Source: Actinomycetota bacterium
Lineage (GTDB): Bacteria > Actinomycetota > Actinomycetes > Propionibacteriales > Nocardioidaceae
Direction: 5' to 3'
NCBI GenBank assembly: GCA_009702305.1
Contig: WLIH01000180.1
Span: 1 to 6,121, forward strand
Length of the DNA: 6,121 bases
The translations under genes and the position numbers were made by a program. The stretch's first letter is position 1; every line of letters starts with the position of its first letter. A model generated the notes under the pieces. It ran no database searches and was not told the origin of the DNA. It saw only the letters and a program-made list of their open reading frames with translations. This document shows positions 1-5,954 of the stretch, one piece after another.

Positions 1-1
1 C

Positions 2-877
2 CGCGAACGCCGCGCCCGCGAGAAGGCCGCCCTCGCCCCGATCATCGAGCCCGAGCCGGCGCCCGAGCCAGAGCCCGAGCCAGAGCCCGAGCCGGAGCCC
101 GAGCCCGAGCCCGAGCCGGAGCCCGAACCCGAGCCCGAGCCGGAGCCCGCACCGGAGACGGCGGACCAGGTGGCCACGGGCCGCGAGATCCTCGCCCTGC
201 TGGCCGAGCCGGAGCCCGAGCCCGAGCCCGCATCGGCTCCGAGGTCACGGCGCCTGGCCGCCCTGGCGCGCACCGTCGCGACCCGCTCCGCTGCCGCGTC
301 GCGGAGACAGGCCGAGGACGACGCGGTCTCGACGCCCGAGGCGCCGGCCGAGCCCGCGCGCCCGGCGCCGTCGGCCGCCGCGACCTTCGTCCAGCAGTCC
401 GAGGAGGCGGCCGCCGCACCGGCTCCGCCCCCGGTCGCCGCGCCTGCTCCGCCCCGCGACGTGACGTTCGCACCGGTCACCGGGCTGCGACGGGCGCTCG
501 GCCTGGTCCTCCTGGCCTCGCTGGCCGTCACCGCCGTGGTGGGCTACGCCGCCTACGACACACGCTCGGACGCCAACATCGGCCTCACCGCGATCTTCGG
601 GGTGCTGAGCGTCGTGCTCTGGGCCGTGCGGGCCAGCTCGTCGGTCGCCCGGCTCCACCTCCAGGGCAGCCAGCTCGAGATCCTCAGCGCCGCAGGGCGC
701 CACGTCTTCGACCTGAGCAACCCCTACACGAGCATCGAGGTGGTCGGCGCTCCCGGGCGTCGAGGCTGGCGCGTGCTCTTCCACCGACGCAACATGTCGC
801 CGTACGAGGTCACCTCGTCGATGGTCGACCCCGCCCAGTTCATGGAGACCCTGCGCTACTTCCGCCCCGAGCTCTGA
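2..877 (+). CDS. Glu-Pro-repeat membrane protein, 5' end outside window
   Basis: The frame is open from base 2 with no stop, so the gene starts upstream of the window. The GTG at 170 is only an internal codon. In order the visible 291 residues hold a basic stretch, about 17 Glu-Pro dipeptides (bases 47-148), a second short Glu-Pro block (206-229), a roughly 75-residue Ala/Pro/Arg-rich linker, and two hydrophobic segments (about 491-553 and 578-637) joined by a short polar loop. A roughly 75-residue C-terminal domain follows, with alternating beta-strand-like pattern and a final helix (FMETLRYF). Two helices followed by such a domain suggest a bacterial PH-like fold; this is inference from pattern only. 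The N-terminal part is probably a long, stiff, acidic cytoplasmic stalk. I do not recognise a named family and assign no function. The gene ends in a hairpin shared with the convergent acetyltransferase gene. Confidence 0.85.
   Translation, partial: RERRAREKAALAPIIEPEPAPEPEPEPEPEPEPEPEPEPEPEPEPEPEPAPETADQVATGREILALLAEPEPEPEPASAPRSRRLAALARTVATRSAAASRRQAEDDAVSTPEAPAEPARPAPSAAATFVQQSEEAAAAPAPPPVAAPAPPRDVTFAPVTGLRRALGLVLLASLAVTAVVGYAAYDTRSDANIGLTAIFGVLSVVLWAVRASSSVARLHLQGSQLEILSAAGRHVFDLSNPYTSIEVVGAPGRRGWRVLFHRRNMSPYEVTSSMVDPAQFMETLRYFRPEL
47..148 (+). repeat. Tandem 12-base repeat coding for Glu-Pro
   Basis: Near-perfect tandem copies of a 6/12-base unit (GAGCCC GAGCCG/A) encode (Glu-Pro)n with one Ala-Pro interruption at 59-64. 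The array lies in frame inside the first gene. Units differ mainly at the third base of the proline codons (CCC, CCG, CCA). Such an array can gain or lose units by replication slippage without changing frame. A smaller copy of the same pattern lies at 206-229. Confidence 0.9.
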
Positions 878-888
878 GCCGCCGGGAT

Positions 889-945
889 AGTCCGACACAC
901 CAGCGCCCTTCGGCCGCGCCCGCAAGGGCGCCCTGGTGTCGGACT
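889..945. terminator. Long bidirectional hairpin between convergent genes
   Basis: An inverted repeat pairs 889-897 with 937-945, 900-903 with 933-936 and 904-910 with 924-930. That is 20 base pairs, with a two-base bulge on each arm (898-899 and 931-932) and a 13-base loop. It sits 11 bases after the stop of the Glu-Pro protein gene and overlaps the stop codon of the minus-strand acetyltransferase gene. Neither side has a U-tract, as is common for terminators in GC-rich actinobacteria. A role in ending transcription from both sides is inferred from position and symmetry. Confidence 0.7.
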
Positions 946-1462
946 ACCCCGTCAGGTCGATCCAGTAGCGCCGCTTGACGCCCCGCTGGTCCTCGAGGAC
1001 GCCGCCGCAGGTCTCGATCGTGCGGCGCGACCCGTCGTTGTCCTGGTCGCAGGTGACCAGCACCCGGTCCAGGCCGAGCTCACGCGACTCGTCGAGCGCG
1101 AGGCGCAGGGCAGCAGTGGCGTGGCCCTCCCGGCGCCGGGTGGGCCGCACGGCGTACCCGATGTGGCCACCCTCCTCGAGCAACCGCTCGTTCAGGCGAT
1201 GGCGCAACGCCAGGTAGCCGACGAACCGGTCGTCCTCGTCGACGATCCAGAAGTAGGTGCACGGCACGATCTCGGCATCGAGCGGTACGTCGGCCGCGGC
1301 GGCGAGCAGCCCGCTCACGTGGCGCTCGAGCGTCGCGGGCGCGAGGTCGCCCCGGTCGATCTCCCACAGCCCCGAGCCGTGCATCGCGGTGTCGCCGAAC
1401 TCGCGCACGGCCTCGGCCCACGACGAGTGGTAGCGGAGATCGGGTCGGACCAGGCGCGTCAT
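944..1462 (-). CDS. GNAT-family N-acetyltransferase
   Basis: This 172-residue protein has the length and layout of a single-domain GNAT enzyme, which transfers an acetyl group from acetyl-CoA to an amine. The central strand and loop (GHIGYAVRP, about residues 99-107) lead into the acetyl-CoA pyrophosphate-binding motif R110-R-E-G113-H-A115, which fits the family pattern Q/R-x-x-G-x-G/A. A helix, the strand LDRVLVTC and an N142/S145 segment before a Gly-Gly turn follow, as is usual in GNAT proteins. It resembles the COG3981 type of predicted acetyltransferase. The substrate cannot be told from sequence. The ATG at 1462 has only a weak GGTGG-like ribosome-binding site about 9 bases upstream. 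The gene is divergent from the thioesterase gene and shares its 94-base promoter region, so the KstR-type site there could also affect it. It is probably monocistronic, cytosolic and soluble. Confidence 0.88.
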   Translation of the reverse strand: MTRLVRPDLRYHSSWAEAVREFGDTAMHGSGLWEIDRGDLAPATLERHVSGLLAAAADVPLDAEIVPCTYFWIVDEDDRFVGYLALRHRLNERLLEEGGHIGYAVRPTRRREGHATAALRLALDESRELGLDRVLVTCDQDNDGSRRTIETCGGVLEDQRGVKRRYWIDLTG

Positions 1463-1532
1463 GGCGCGATTCCACCAGCACCGCCCCCGGGCGCACCACC
1501 GGATTGTCGGGTCGATTCCGACCGAGCAGAAC

Positions 1533-1546
1533 TGGAACGTGTTCTA
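1533..1546. promoter_or_regulatory. KstR-type TetR operator (candidate)
   Basis: The sequence TGGAACGTGTTCTA matches all eight fixed positions of the KstR consensus TnnAACnnGTTnnA, known from steroid-degradation regulons of mycobacteria and rhodococci. Its reverse complement differs by one base from TAGAACACGTTCTA. It overlaps the predicted -10 element of the thioesterase gene by two bases, so a bound repressor would block that promoter. An additional AGAAC at 1528-1532 forms a wider inverted repeat with GTTCT at 1541-1545. The match is seen directly; binding by a KstR protein is inference. Confidence 0.6.
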
Positions 1547-1550
1547 GAGT
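1545..1550 (+). promoter_or_regulatory. Leaderless -10 element for the thioesterase gene
   Basis: TAGAGT fits the actinobacterial -10 pattern TAnnnT and ends exactly six bases before the GTG at 1557. This spacing places the transcription start on or next to the start codon, giving a leaderless mRNA. No purine-rich ribosome-binding site lies before this GTG, which supports the reading. No convincing -35 box is visible. Confidence 0.55.
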
Positions 1551-1556
1551 CGGCCC

Positions 1557-2228
1557 GTGGCCGGCTACGTCAAGGACGACATCACTCCCGAGCAGCTCGA
1601 GCGCGAGCGCGCGCTCTACGGACCCTTCACGCAGGCCGTCCGTGAGCTGGTCGACGCCGGCATCCGGACCCTGGTCGACGATGACGAGATCCGGGCTGCG
1701 CAGGCCGAGATCGAGGCGATCACCGCCCGACTGCGCAGCCGGCAGCTCGACGGGTCGTACGGCGTGAAGTTCGGCTCGACCGGGCGGGGCCGCCCCTGGG
1801 GCAACTCCGTCGTCGGGCTGCGCAACGCGATCGCGCCGCCGCTGGTCACCGACCACGACGACGAGGGCAACGTCTGGTGCGACTTCCACCTCGGCGCCGC
1901 CTACGAGGGCCCGCCGACCCTGGTGCACGGCGGCGTCTCGGCCCTGATCCTGGACCAGATGCTCGGCGAGGCTGCGGGCGCCGGCGGGCGCCCGGGCATG
2001 ACCGGCACCCTCACCCTGCGCTACCGGCAGGGCACCCCGCTCGGCGACCTGCGCGCCGAGTCGTGGATCGACCGCTCCGAGGGCATCAAGACCTGGGCGA
2101 AGGGCCACATCATCGGACCCAACGGCGTGACCGTCGAGGCCGAAGGCGTTTTCATCCTGCCCAAGTGGGCGCGCGAGATCCTGGCCAAGCAGGACCCGGA
2201 CGAGCGCCCCCCGAACTACTTCGAGTGA
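1557..2228 (+). CDS. PaaI-like hot-dog thioesterase
   Basis: The 223-residue product probably hydrolyses an acyl-CoA thioester in the cytosol. Residues 1-62 form a charged, mostly helical N-terminal extension. Residues about 75-205 carry the hot-dog domain of the 4HBT/PaaI type, with the central-helix motif H124-G-G126 followed by D133 (HGGVSALILD), where the family has its substrate-positioning and catalytic residues. The sequence TLTLRYRQGTPLG is the usual strand and turn after that helix. The extension plus single hot-dog domain recalls the THEM4/PaaI branch rather than short bacterial PaaI proteins. The GTG start is chosen because it lies six bases after a TAnnnT element and the protein reads well from there. 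A KstR-type operator in its promoter suggests a link to sterol or cholesterol side-chain and ring catabolism, perhaps recycling CoA from stalled intermediates. That role is inference; no steroid gene is in the window. Confidence 0.87.
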   Translation: MAGYVKDDITPEQLERERALYGPFTQAVRELVDAGIRTLVDDDEIRAAQAEIEAITARLRSRQLDGSYGVKFGSTGRGRPWGNSVVGLRNAIAPPLVTDHDDEGNVWCDFHLGAAYEGPPTLVHGGVSALILDQMLGEAAGAGGRPGMTGTLTLRYRQGTPLGDLRAESWIDRSEGIKTWAKGHIIGPNGVTVEAEGVFILPKWAREILAKQDPDERPPNYFE

Positions 2229-2243
2229 GCCCGACCGGGCTCA
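2226..2243. terminator. Hairpin formed by two convergent stop codons
   Basis: TGAGCCCGACCGGGCTCA is an 18-base inverted repeat with arms TGAGCCC and GGGCTCA and a GACC turn (the inner C-G of the turn is also complementary). The first three bases are the thioesterase stop and the last three are the ndh stop on the minus strand, so the two stop codons pair with each other. Only 12 bases separate the genes. It probably acts as a compact bidirectional terminator, though the stem is short and has no U-tract. Confidence 0.5.
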
Positions 2244-3713
2244 GACCCGCTCGCCCGCCTTCACGCCACGCTCGCCGGCGTCGGTGAGCCGCGCCTCCTC
2301 GACAGCCTGCTGCTCGAGGGCCTCACGACGCTCCCGCTCCAGCGCGGCGTCGTACTCCCCCGGGGCCGAGACCAGGTCGGTGGCGCCGCGCCGCAGCCGG
2401 GCGAGCGCGTTGCGACCGAAGATCTGCTGCTCGGTCGCGGTGCGCTCCGCACGGCCGCGGCCGAGGAACGACACCAGCCAGTGCAGCACCGCGGTGACGC
2501 GGTTCTTGAAGCCGGTGATGTAGACGAGGTGGACCGCGAGCCACATCAGCCAGGCGATGAAGCCGGTGAGCTGGATCTTGCCGACCATCGCGACCGCGCG
2601 GAAACGGCTGATGGTCGCCATCGAGCCCTTGTCGAAGTACCTGAAGGGCGCCTGGGCGGGCTTGCCCTTGAGCCGCCCGTCGATCTCCTTGGCGGCGTAC
2701 TTCGCACCCTGGATCGCGACCTGCGCGACACCCGGGAGGTGGTCGAGGGCGATCATGTCGCCGACTACGAACACCTCGGGGTGGCCCGGCAGCGTGAGGT
2801 CGGGGTTGACGCCGATCCGGCCGGCCCGGTCCAGGGGCGCGCCGGTCTGCTCCGAGAGCGTCTGGCCGAGCGAGCTGGCCTGCACGCCGGCGGCCCAGAT
2901 CTTGGTGACCGAGGCGACCCGCTCGACGCGACCGTCCTTGTACTTCATCTCCAGGCCGCGCTCGTCGAGATCGGTGACCATCGCGCCGAGCACGACCTCG
3001 ACGCCGAGCTTCTCGAGCTCCTGCTTGGTCTTGGCGCCGAGCTTGGCCCCGAACGGCGGCAGCACCTGCGGCGCCGCGTCGACGAGCATCACGCGGGCAG
3101 TGCGGGTGTTGATCGAGCGGAAGTCGCGGCGCAGCGTGCGGTGCGCGAGCTCGGCGATCTGGCCGGCCATCTCGACACCGGTCGGCCCGGCGCCGACGAC
3201 GACGAAGGTGAGCAGGTGGTCGACGTTCTCACCGCGGGCAGCGCCGAGCTCGGCCATCTCGAAGGCGCCGAAGATCCGGCCGCGCAGCTCGAGGGCGTCG
3301 TCGATGCTCTTCATGCCCGGGGCGAACTCGGCGAAGTGGTCGTTGCCGAAGTACGACTGACCCGCGCCGGCGGCCACGATCAGCGAGTCGTACGGCGACA
3401 CGGTCTCGCGGCCGAGCACCTGCGAGGTGATGGTGCGGGCCTCGAGGTCGATATGGGTGACCTCGCCGAGCAGCACCCGGGCGTTGGCCTGACTGCTGAG
3501 GATCTCGCGGGTCGGCGGGGCGATCTCGCCCTCCGACAGGATGCCGGTCGCGACCTGATAGAGCAGCGGCTGGAAGAGGTGGTGGGTGGTCTTGGCGACC
3601 ATCGTGATGTCGACGTCGGAGCGGCGCAGCGCCTTGGTGCCGAACAGGCCGCCGAAGCCGGAGCCGATCACCACGACCCGGTGCCGGTCGCCTGCTGTCT
3701 GACTGGCTGCCAT
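2241..3713 (-). CDS. ndh: Type II NADH dehydrogenase (NADH:quinone oxidoreductase)
   Basis: This single-subunit flavoenzyme on the inner face of the membrane passes electrons from NADH to menaquinone without pumping protons. The 490-residue protein has an N-terminal FAD-binding GSGFGG (17-22), a second Rossmann motif GAGPTG (174-179) with E181 for NADH, the FAD-contacting VGD (317-319), and the quinone-site motif AQxAxQ as A330-Q-V-A-I-Q335. A hydrophobic, aromatic stretch at about 383-418 is the usual membrane anchor. A charged C-terminal tail (about 455-490, Glu/Arg-rich and helical) extends beyond the catalytic core. The frame is open up to 3845, but the ATG at 3713 is preferred. It has a strong ribosome-binding site, and the FAD motif begins about 15 residues later, as in the family. 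The gene stands alone, convergent with the thioesterase and divergent from the RsbW-like gene. Confidence 0.95.
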   Translation of the reverse strand: MAASQTAGDRHRVVVIGSGFGGLFGTKALRRSDVDITMVAKTTHHLFQPLLYQVATGILSEGEIAPPTREILSSQANARVLLGEVTHIDLEARTITSQVLGRETVSPYDSLIVAAGAGQSYFGNDHFAEFAPGMKSIDDALELRGRIFGAFEMAELGAARGENVDHLLTFVVVGAGPTGVEMAGQIAELAHRTLRRDFRSINTRTARVMLVDAAPQVLPPFGAKLGAKTKQELEKLGVEVVLGAMVTDLDERGLEMKYKDGRVERVASVTKIWAAGVQASSLGQTLSEQTGAPLDRAGRIGVNPDLTLPGHPEVFVVGDMIALDHLPGVAQVAIQGAKYAAKEIDGRLKGKPAQAPFRYFDKGSMATISRFRAVAMVGKIQLTGFIAWLMWLAVHLVYITGFKNRVTAVLHWLVSFLGRGRAERTATEQQIFGRNALARLRRGATDLVSAPGEYDAALERERREALEQQAVEEARLTDAGERGVKAGERV

Positions 3714-3719
3714 GAGCCG

Positions 3720-3728
3720 TCCTTCCCT
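3720..3728 (-). promoter_or_regulatory. Ribosome-binding site that sets the ndh start
   Basis: Read on the minus strand this is AGGGAAGGA, ending six bases before the ATG at 3713. It is the clearest Shine-Dalgarno sequence in the window. It decides for this ATG over the in-frame start at 3845, whose extra 44 residues look unlike any Ndh N-terminus. Confidence 0.8.
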
Positions 3729-3870
3729 CACTGGATGCACGTGGGCGTCGAGAGCATTGTCGCCTCTACGATTGTCCGGCTCGCACCCGCGCAGTACCCA
3801 ATCCGCTGCAGGGTCTGGTCGGTCACACTCGGGCCGCCGGCTCACGGTGACAAAATCTTCAACAACCCGC

Positions 3871-3896
3871 GTTTACCTCCGCTGCGGCGGGGGCAC
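3871..3896 (+). promoter_or_regulatory. Possible SigB/SigF-type promoter
   Basis: GTTTAC (3871-3876), a 14-base spacer and GGGCAC (3891-3896) resemble stress-sigma promoters (GTTT-N14-17-GGGTAC/T). The -10 differs from GGGTAC at one base. It lies 57 bases before the GTG of the RsbW-like gene, and genes for SigB/SigF regulators are often controlled by the sigma factor they regulate. The spacer is GC-rich and the match could be chance. The rest of the 3714-3952 gap shows no gene and no clear housekeeping promoter for either side. Confidence 0.3.
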
Positions 3897-3952
3897 ACGC
3901 ATCCAGAATGTAGTCCTCTGCCTCCCTCTCGGACCGTCCCTGGAGTCCCCAC

Positions 3953-4879
3953 GTGCCGCTGAACCGGCCCGCCTTGTCGCTGGGCGCTGGTCCGCGCGGT
4001 GTGCAAGACGCACGCCGTTGGGTGGTGGACGCGTGCGTCGACATGGGTCGTCCGGAGCTGGTGGAGTCGGCCGAGCTCGGCGTCTCGGAGCTGGTGACCA
4101 ACGCGCTGCTGCACGGCGCGGCGCCGATCGAGGTGCGTGTGCGCGGCACCATCGACCACCCGCGGGTCGAGGTCCGCGACAGCTCCCGCGAGCGCCCCAT
4201 GCTCCCGAGCGAGGTCATCGACGACGACGAGGACGTGCTGCTCACCTTCGGTCGCGGGCTGAGCATCGTCGCCCGCTGCTCGGACGCCTGGGGCGCCGAG
4301 ATCGAGGAGGACGGCAAGGTGGTCTGGTTCGCCCCGGCCGCCGAGGTCGCCGAGGAGGGCGTCGTCGGGGTCATCACCGGCATCGACGCCGAGCAGCCTG
4401 AGCCCCTGATCGACCCCCTCACGGTGCACGTGCACGGCGCGCCCGTCGCGCAGTACCTCGCCTTCGAGCGCCACTTCCGCGAGCTGCGGCGCGAGGTCCG
4501 ACTGCTCGCCTTCGCCCACCAGGACGACTACCCCCTCGCCAAAGACCTCTCCGACCTCTTCGGGCGCCTCGAGCTGCAGCTGCGCGACGGGCTGGGTCGC
4601 CGCCAGGTCGACGAGGCGGTGGCGCAGGGCGCCGAGCTGGTCGACCTCGAGCTCGTCGTGCCGCGCGAGGTCACGCCGGTGATGGCCCGCTTCATCGAGC
4701 TGCTGGACCTCGCCGACGAGTTCTGCCGCCAGCAGCGGCTGCTGTCGCTGGCGCGCACGGTCGAGCAGCGCACCTTCCAGCTCTGGTACATCGGCGAGTT
4801 CCTGCGCCAGGCCCGCGGCGAGGCGCCGATGCCGTGGCCCCACGAGATCACGTCGCACCAGCGCTCCAGCGTCTCCTGA
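3953..4879 (+). CDS. RsbW/SpoIIAB-like ATP-binding protein with extra C-terminal region
   Basis: The first about 130 of 308 residues form a GHKL-type ATPase fold like anti-sigma serine kinases (HATPase_c_2). The N-box helix is seen as E46-LVT-N50 (E-x-x-x-N, the Mg-ATP site), the second motif as D76 in VRDSS, and the glycine-rich lid as G100-R-G-L103, followed by the strand ending in WFAP. Residues about 155-297 form a second, mostly helical region (FIELLDLADEFCRQ; an aromatic WYIGEFLRQ segment near 278-286; PMPWP near 292-296) that I cannot assign. This fusion is longer than a typical 140-160 residue RsbW. GTG 3953 follows GGAG (3942-3945) at seven bases. Family knowledge suggests binding a sigma factor or phosphorylating a STAS-domain antagonist, but neither partner gene is in the window. 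Kinase activity against a partner is therefore inference, and the helical part could instead be a sensor or docking domain. Confidence 0.82.
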   Translation: MPLNRPALSLGAGPRGVQDARRWVVDACVDMGRPELVESAELGVSELVTNALLHGAAPIEVRVRGTIDHPRVEVRDSSRERPMLPSEVIDDDEDVLLTFGRGLSIVARCSDAWGAEIEEDGKVVWFAPAAEVAEEGVVGVITGIDAEQPEPLIDPLTVHVHGAPVAQYLAFERHFRELRREVRLLAFAHQDDYPLAKDLSDLFGRLELQLRDGLGRRQVDEAVAQGAELVDLELVVPREVTPVMARFIELLDLADEFCRQQRLLSLARTVEQRTFQLWYIGEFLRQARGEAPMPWPHEITSHQRSSVS

Positions 4880-4889
4880 GCACGCCCCC

Positions 4890-4895
4890 TACGCT
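4890..4895 (+). promoter_or_regulatory. Leaderless -10 element for the crcB pair
   Basis: TACGCT fits TAnnnT and ends six bases before the GTG at 4902, the same spacing as at the thioesterase gene. The 22-base gap after the RsbW-like gene has no ribosome-binding site. The crcB pair may thus have its own leaderless transcript as well as read-through from upstream. No -35 box is evident, and the would-be upstream part lies inside the preceding gene. Confidence 0.45.
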
Positions 4896-4901
4896 GGCCC
4901 G

Positions 4902-5267
4902 GTGACCCGCACCCTGCTCGCCGTCGCCGTCGGCGGGGCGCTCGGAGCGGTGGCCCGCTGGGGCATCACCGAAGCCTGGCCGAGCGGCGCCGACGGCTTC
5001 CCGTGGAGCACCTTCGCCATCAACGTCGCGGGCTCCTTCCTGCTCGCCGTCGTCGTCGGCTGGGTCGCGGTCAAGCAGCGCCCGTTGCTGCTCGCCGCAC
5101 TGGGTCCCGGGGTCCTGGGCGGCTTCACCACCCTCTCGGCGGTCTCCGAGCAGACCCGCGCCCTGGCCGACGGCGGACACGTGACGACGGCTGCGACGTA
5201 CGCCGTCGCGACGCTGGGCGCCGCACTGCTCGCCGTGGAGCTGGGGCGCCGGGTGGTCGGCCGGTGA
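4902..5267 (+). CDS. crcB: CrcB/Fluc fluoride channel subunit, first of pair
   Basis: This 121-residue protein has four hydrophobic helices and the Fluc signatures: G11-G-A-L-G-A-V-A-R19 near the N-terminus, the pore Asn in INVAGSF (N41), and the broken third helix G73-G-F-T-T-L-S. Fluc dimers are dual-topology channels that let fluoride leave the cell and so protect enolase and pyrophosphatase. The helix-3 motif is unusual. The two pore-lining phenylalanines (TTFSTF in typical members) are Leu78 and Val81 here, so this subunit's own pore-lining set is incomplete. The gene overlaps the next crcB by four bases (GTGA), which implies translational coupling and a heterodimer of opposite-facing subunits. 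No fluoride riboswitch fits in the 22-base gap before it. The GTG start follows a leaderless -10 element. Confidence 0.92.
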   Translation: MTRTLLAVAVGGALGAVARWGITEAWPSGADGFPWSTFAINVAGSFLLAVVVGWVAVKQRPLLLAALGPGVLGGFTTLSAVSEQTRALADGGHVTTAATYAVATLGAALLAVELGRRVVGR

Positions 5268-5587
5268 CCGCCCTGCTGGTGGCCCTCGGAGCCGGGGTGG
5301 GCGCACCCGTGCGCTGGTGGCTGGCCCAGCGCCTCGACGGCGACTGGCCACTGGGCACCTGGTCGGTCAACGTCGTCGGCTCGTTCGTGCTGGGCCTCTG
5401 CGCCGGCCTGGCCGTCACGGGCGACACGCTCGCCCTGGTCGGCACCGGCTTCTGCGGCGGCCTGACGACCTACTCGTCGTTCGCCGTGCAGACCCGGGAG
5501 GCCGGGCGGCACGCCCCGGCGTACGTCGCTGCGACGCTCGGTGGCGCGCTGCTCGCCTGCTGGCTGGGCTTCGTCCTGGCGGCGTGA
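5264..5587 (+). CDS. crcB: CrcB/Fluc fluoride channel subunit, second of pair
   Basis: The second Fluc subunit is 107 residues with four hydrophobic segments. It shows the N-terminal G-x-G-A-P-V-R-W motif (residues 11-18), the pore Asn in VNVVGSF (N36) and the helix-3 break G65-G-L-T-T-Y-S-S-F. The pore aromatic positions are Tyr70 and Phe73, close to the usual Phe-Phe pair, so this subunit keeps the aromatic set its partner lacks. The frame is open far upstream (to 5003). The GTG at 5264 is chosen because it overlaps the partner's stop as GTGA and gives a normal Fluc N-terminus. Together the two subunits are expected to form one antiparallel membrane dimer held by a central sodium ion. The gene ends four bases from the stop of the convergent metallopeptidase gene, with no clear terminator hairpin between them. 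Confidence 0.92.
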   Translation: MTALLVALGAGVGAPVRWWLAQRLDGDWPLGTWSVNVVGSFVLGLCAGLAVTGDTLALVGTGFCGGLTTYSSFAVQTREAGRHAPAYVAATLGGALLACWLGFVLAA

Positions 5588-5591
5588 TCGC

Positions 5592-5948
5592 CTAGGCGTA
5601 GCCGAGCTCGTGCAGGCGCTCGTCGTCGATACCGAAGTGGTGGGCGATCTCGTGGACGACGGTGATGCGGACCTCCTGGACCAGCTCCGCCTCGTCGGCG
5701 CAGAAGTCGAGCAGGGGTCCGCGGAAGATGAAGATCCGGTCGGGCAGCTCGACCCCCAGCGTCGCGTCGCGCTGGGTCAGCGCCACGCCGTCGTAGAGAC
5801 CGAGCAGGTCGTCGGGCTCCCCCTCGGGCGGCTCGTCCTCGACCAGCACCACGAGGTTGTGCACGAGCCGGGCGATCTCGTCGGGGATCTCGTCGAGCGC
5901 GGCATCGACCAGCGCGTCGAAGCGCTCGGCGTCCATCTCGATCGGCAC
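5592..5948 (-). CDS. Zincin-like metallopeptidase family protein
   Basis: This 118-residue, very acidic, soluble protein has the zinc site HExxHxxGxxD near its C-terminus: H99-E100, H103, G106 and D108 (HEIAHHFGID), followed by R111 and the final LGY. The size, the N-terminal helix (MDAERFDALVDAALDEIP) and the middle segment LPDRIFIFRGPLLDFC fit the small Zincin_1/COG3824 family of possible metallopeptidases. The biological substrate of this family is not established to my knowledge. The GTG at 5948 is preferred because a CACAAT element lies six bases before it, matching the leaderless spacing of two other genes here. The ATG four codons inside (5936) is the alternative. The gene lies just downstream of tRNA-Asp on the same strand, separated from it by a hairpin terminator. 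Confidence 0.88.
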   Translation of the reverse strand: MPIEMDAERFDALVDAALDEIPDEIARLVHNLVVLVEDEPPEGEPDDLLGLYDGVALTQRDATLGVELPDRIFIFRGPLLDFCADEAELVQEVRITVVHEIAHHFGIDDERLHELGYA

Positions 5949-5954
5949 CCCTGC

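Noticed and set aside
47..229. Possible CRISPR-like or non-coding tandem repeat
   Set aside because: The units are contiguous 6/12-base coding repeats without spacers and stay in frame with the gene, so they encode a Glu-Pro stretch.
1080..2108. A 342-residue minus-strand open frame spanning the acetyltransferase and thioesterase genes
   Set aside because: It overlaps two well-supported genes and crosses their promoter region. Its composition is that of a shadow frame.
3714..3845. A 44-residue N-terminal extension of Ndh
   Set aside because: A strong ribosome-binding site precedes the ATG at 3713, and the extension has no similarity to Ndh N-termini that I recognise.
3822..3851. GTCAC/GTGAC inverted repeat in the ndh upstream gap as an operator
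   Set aside because: The arms are only five bases and 20 bases apart, expected by chance in GC-rich DNA, and match no operator I know.
2481..3962. A 493-residue open frame on the plus strand, antisense to ndh
   Set aside because: Its translation is low-complexity, rich in Asp, Arg, Gly, Leu and Val, with no domain. It mirrors the GC-biased codon positions of ndh, whose FAD, NADH and quinone motifs are complete.
4880..4901. Fluoride riboswitch upstream of crcB
   Set aside because: The gap is only 22 bases, too short for the fluoride aptamer, and no pseudoknot-forming sequence is seen. The preceding bases code for the RsbW-like protein.
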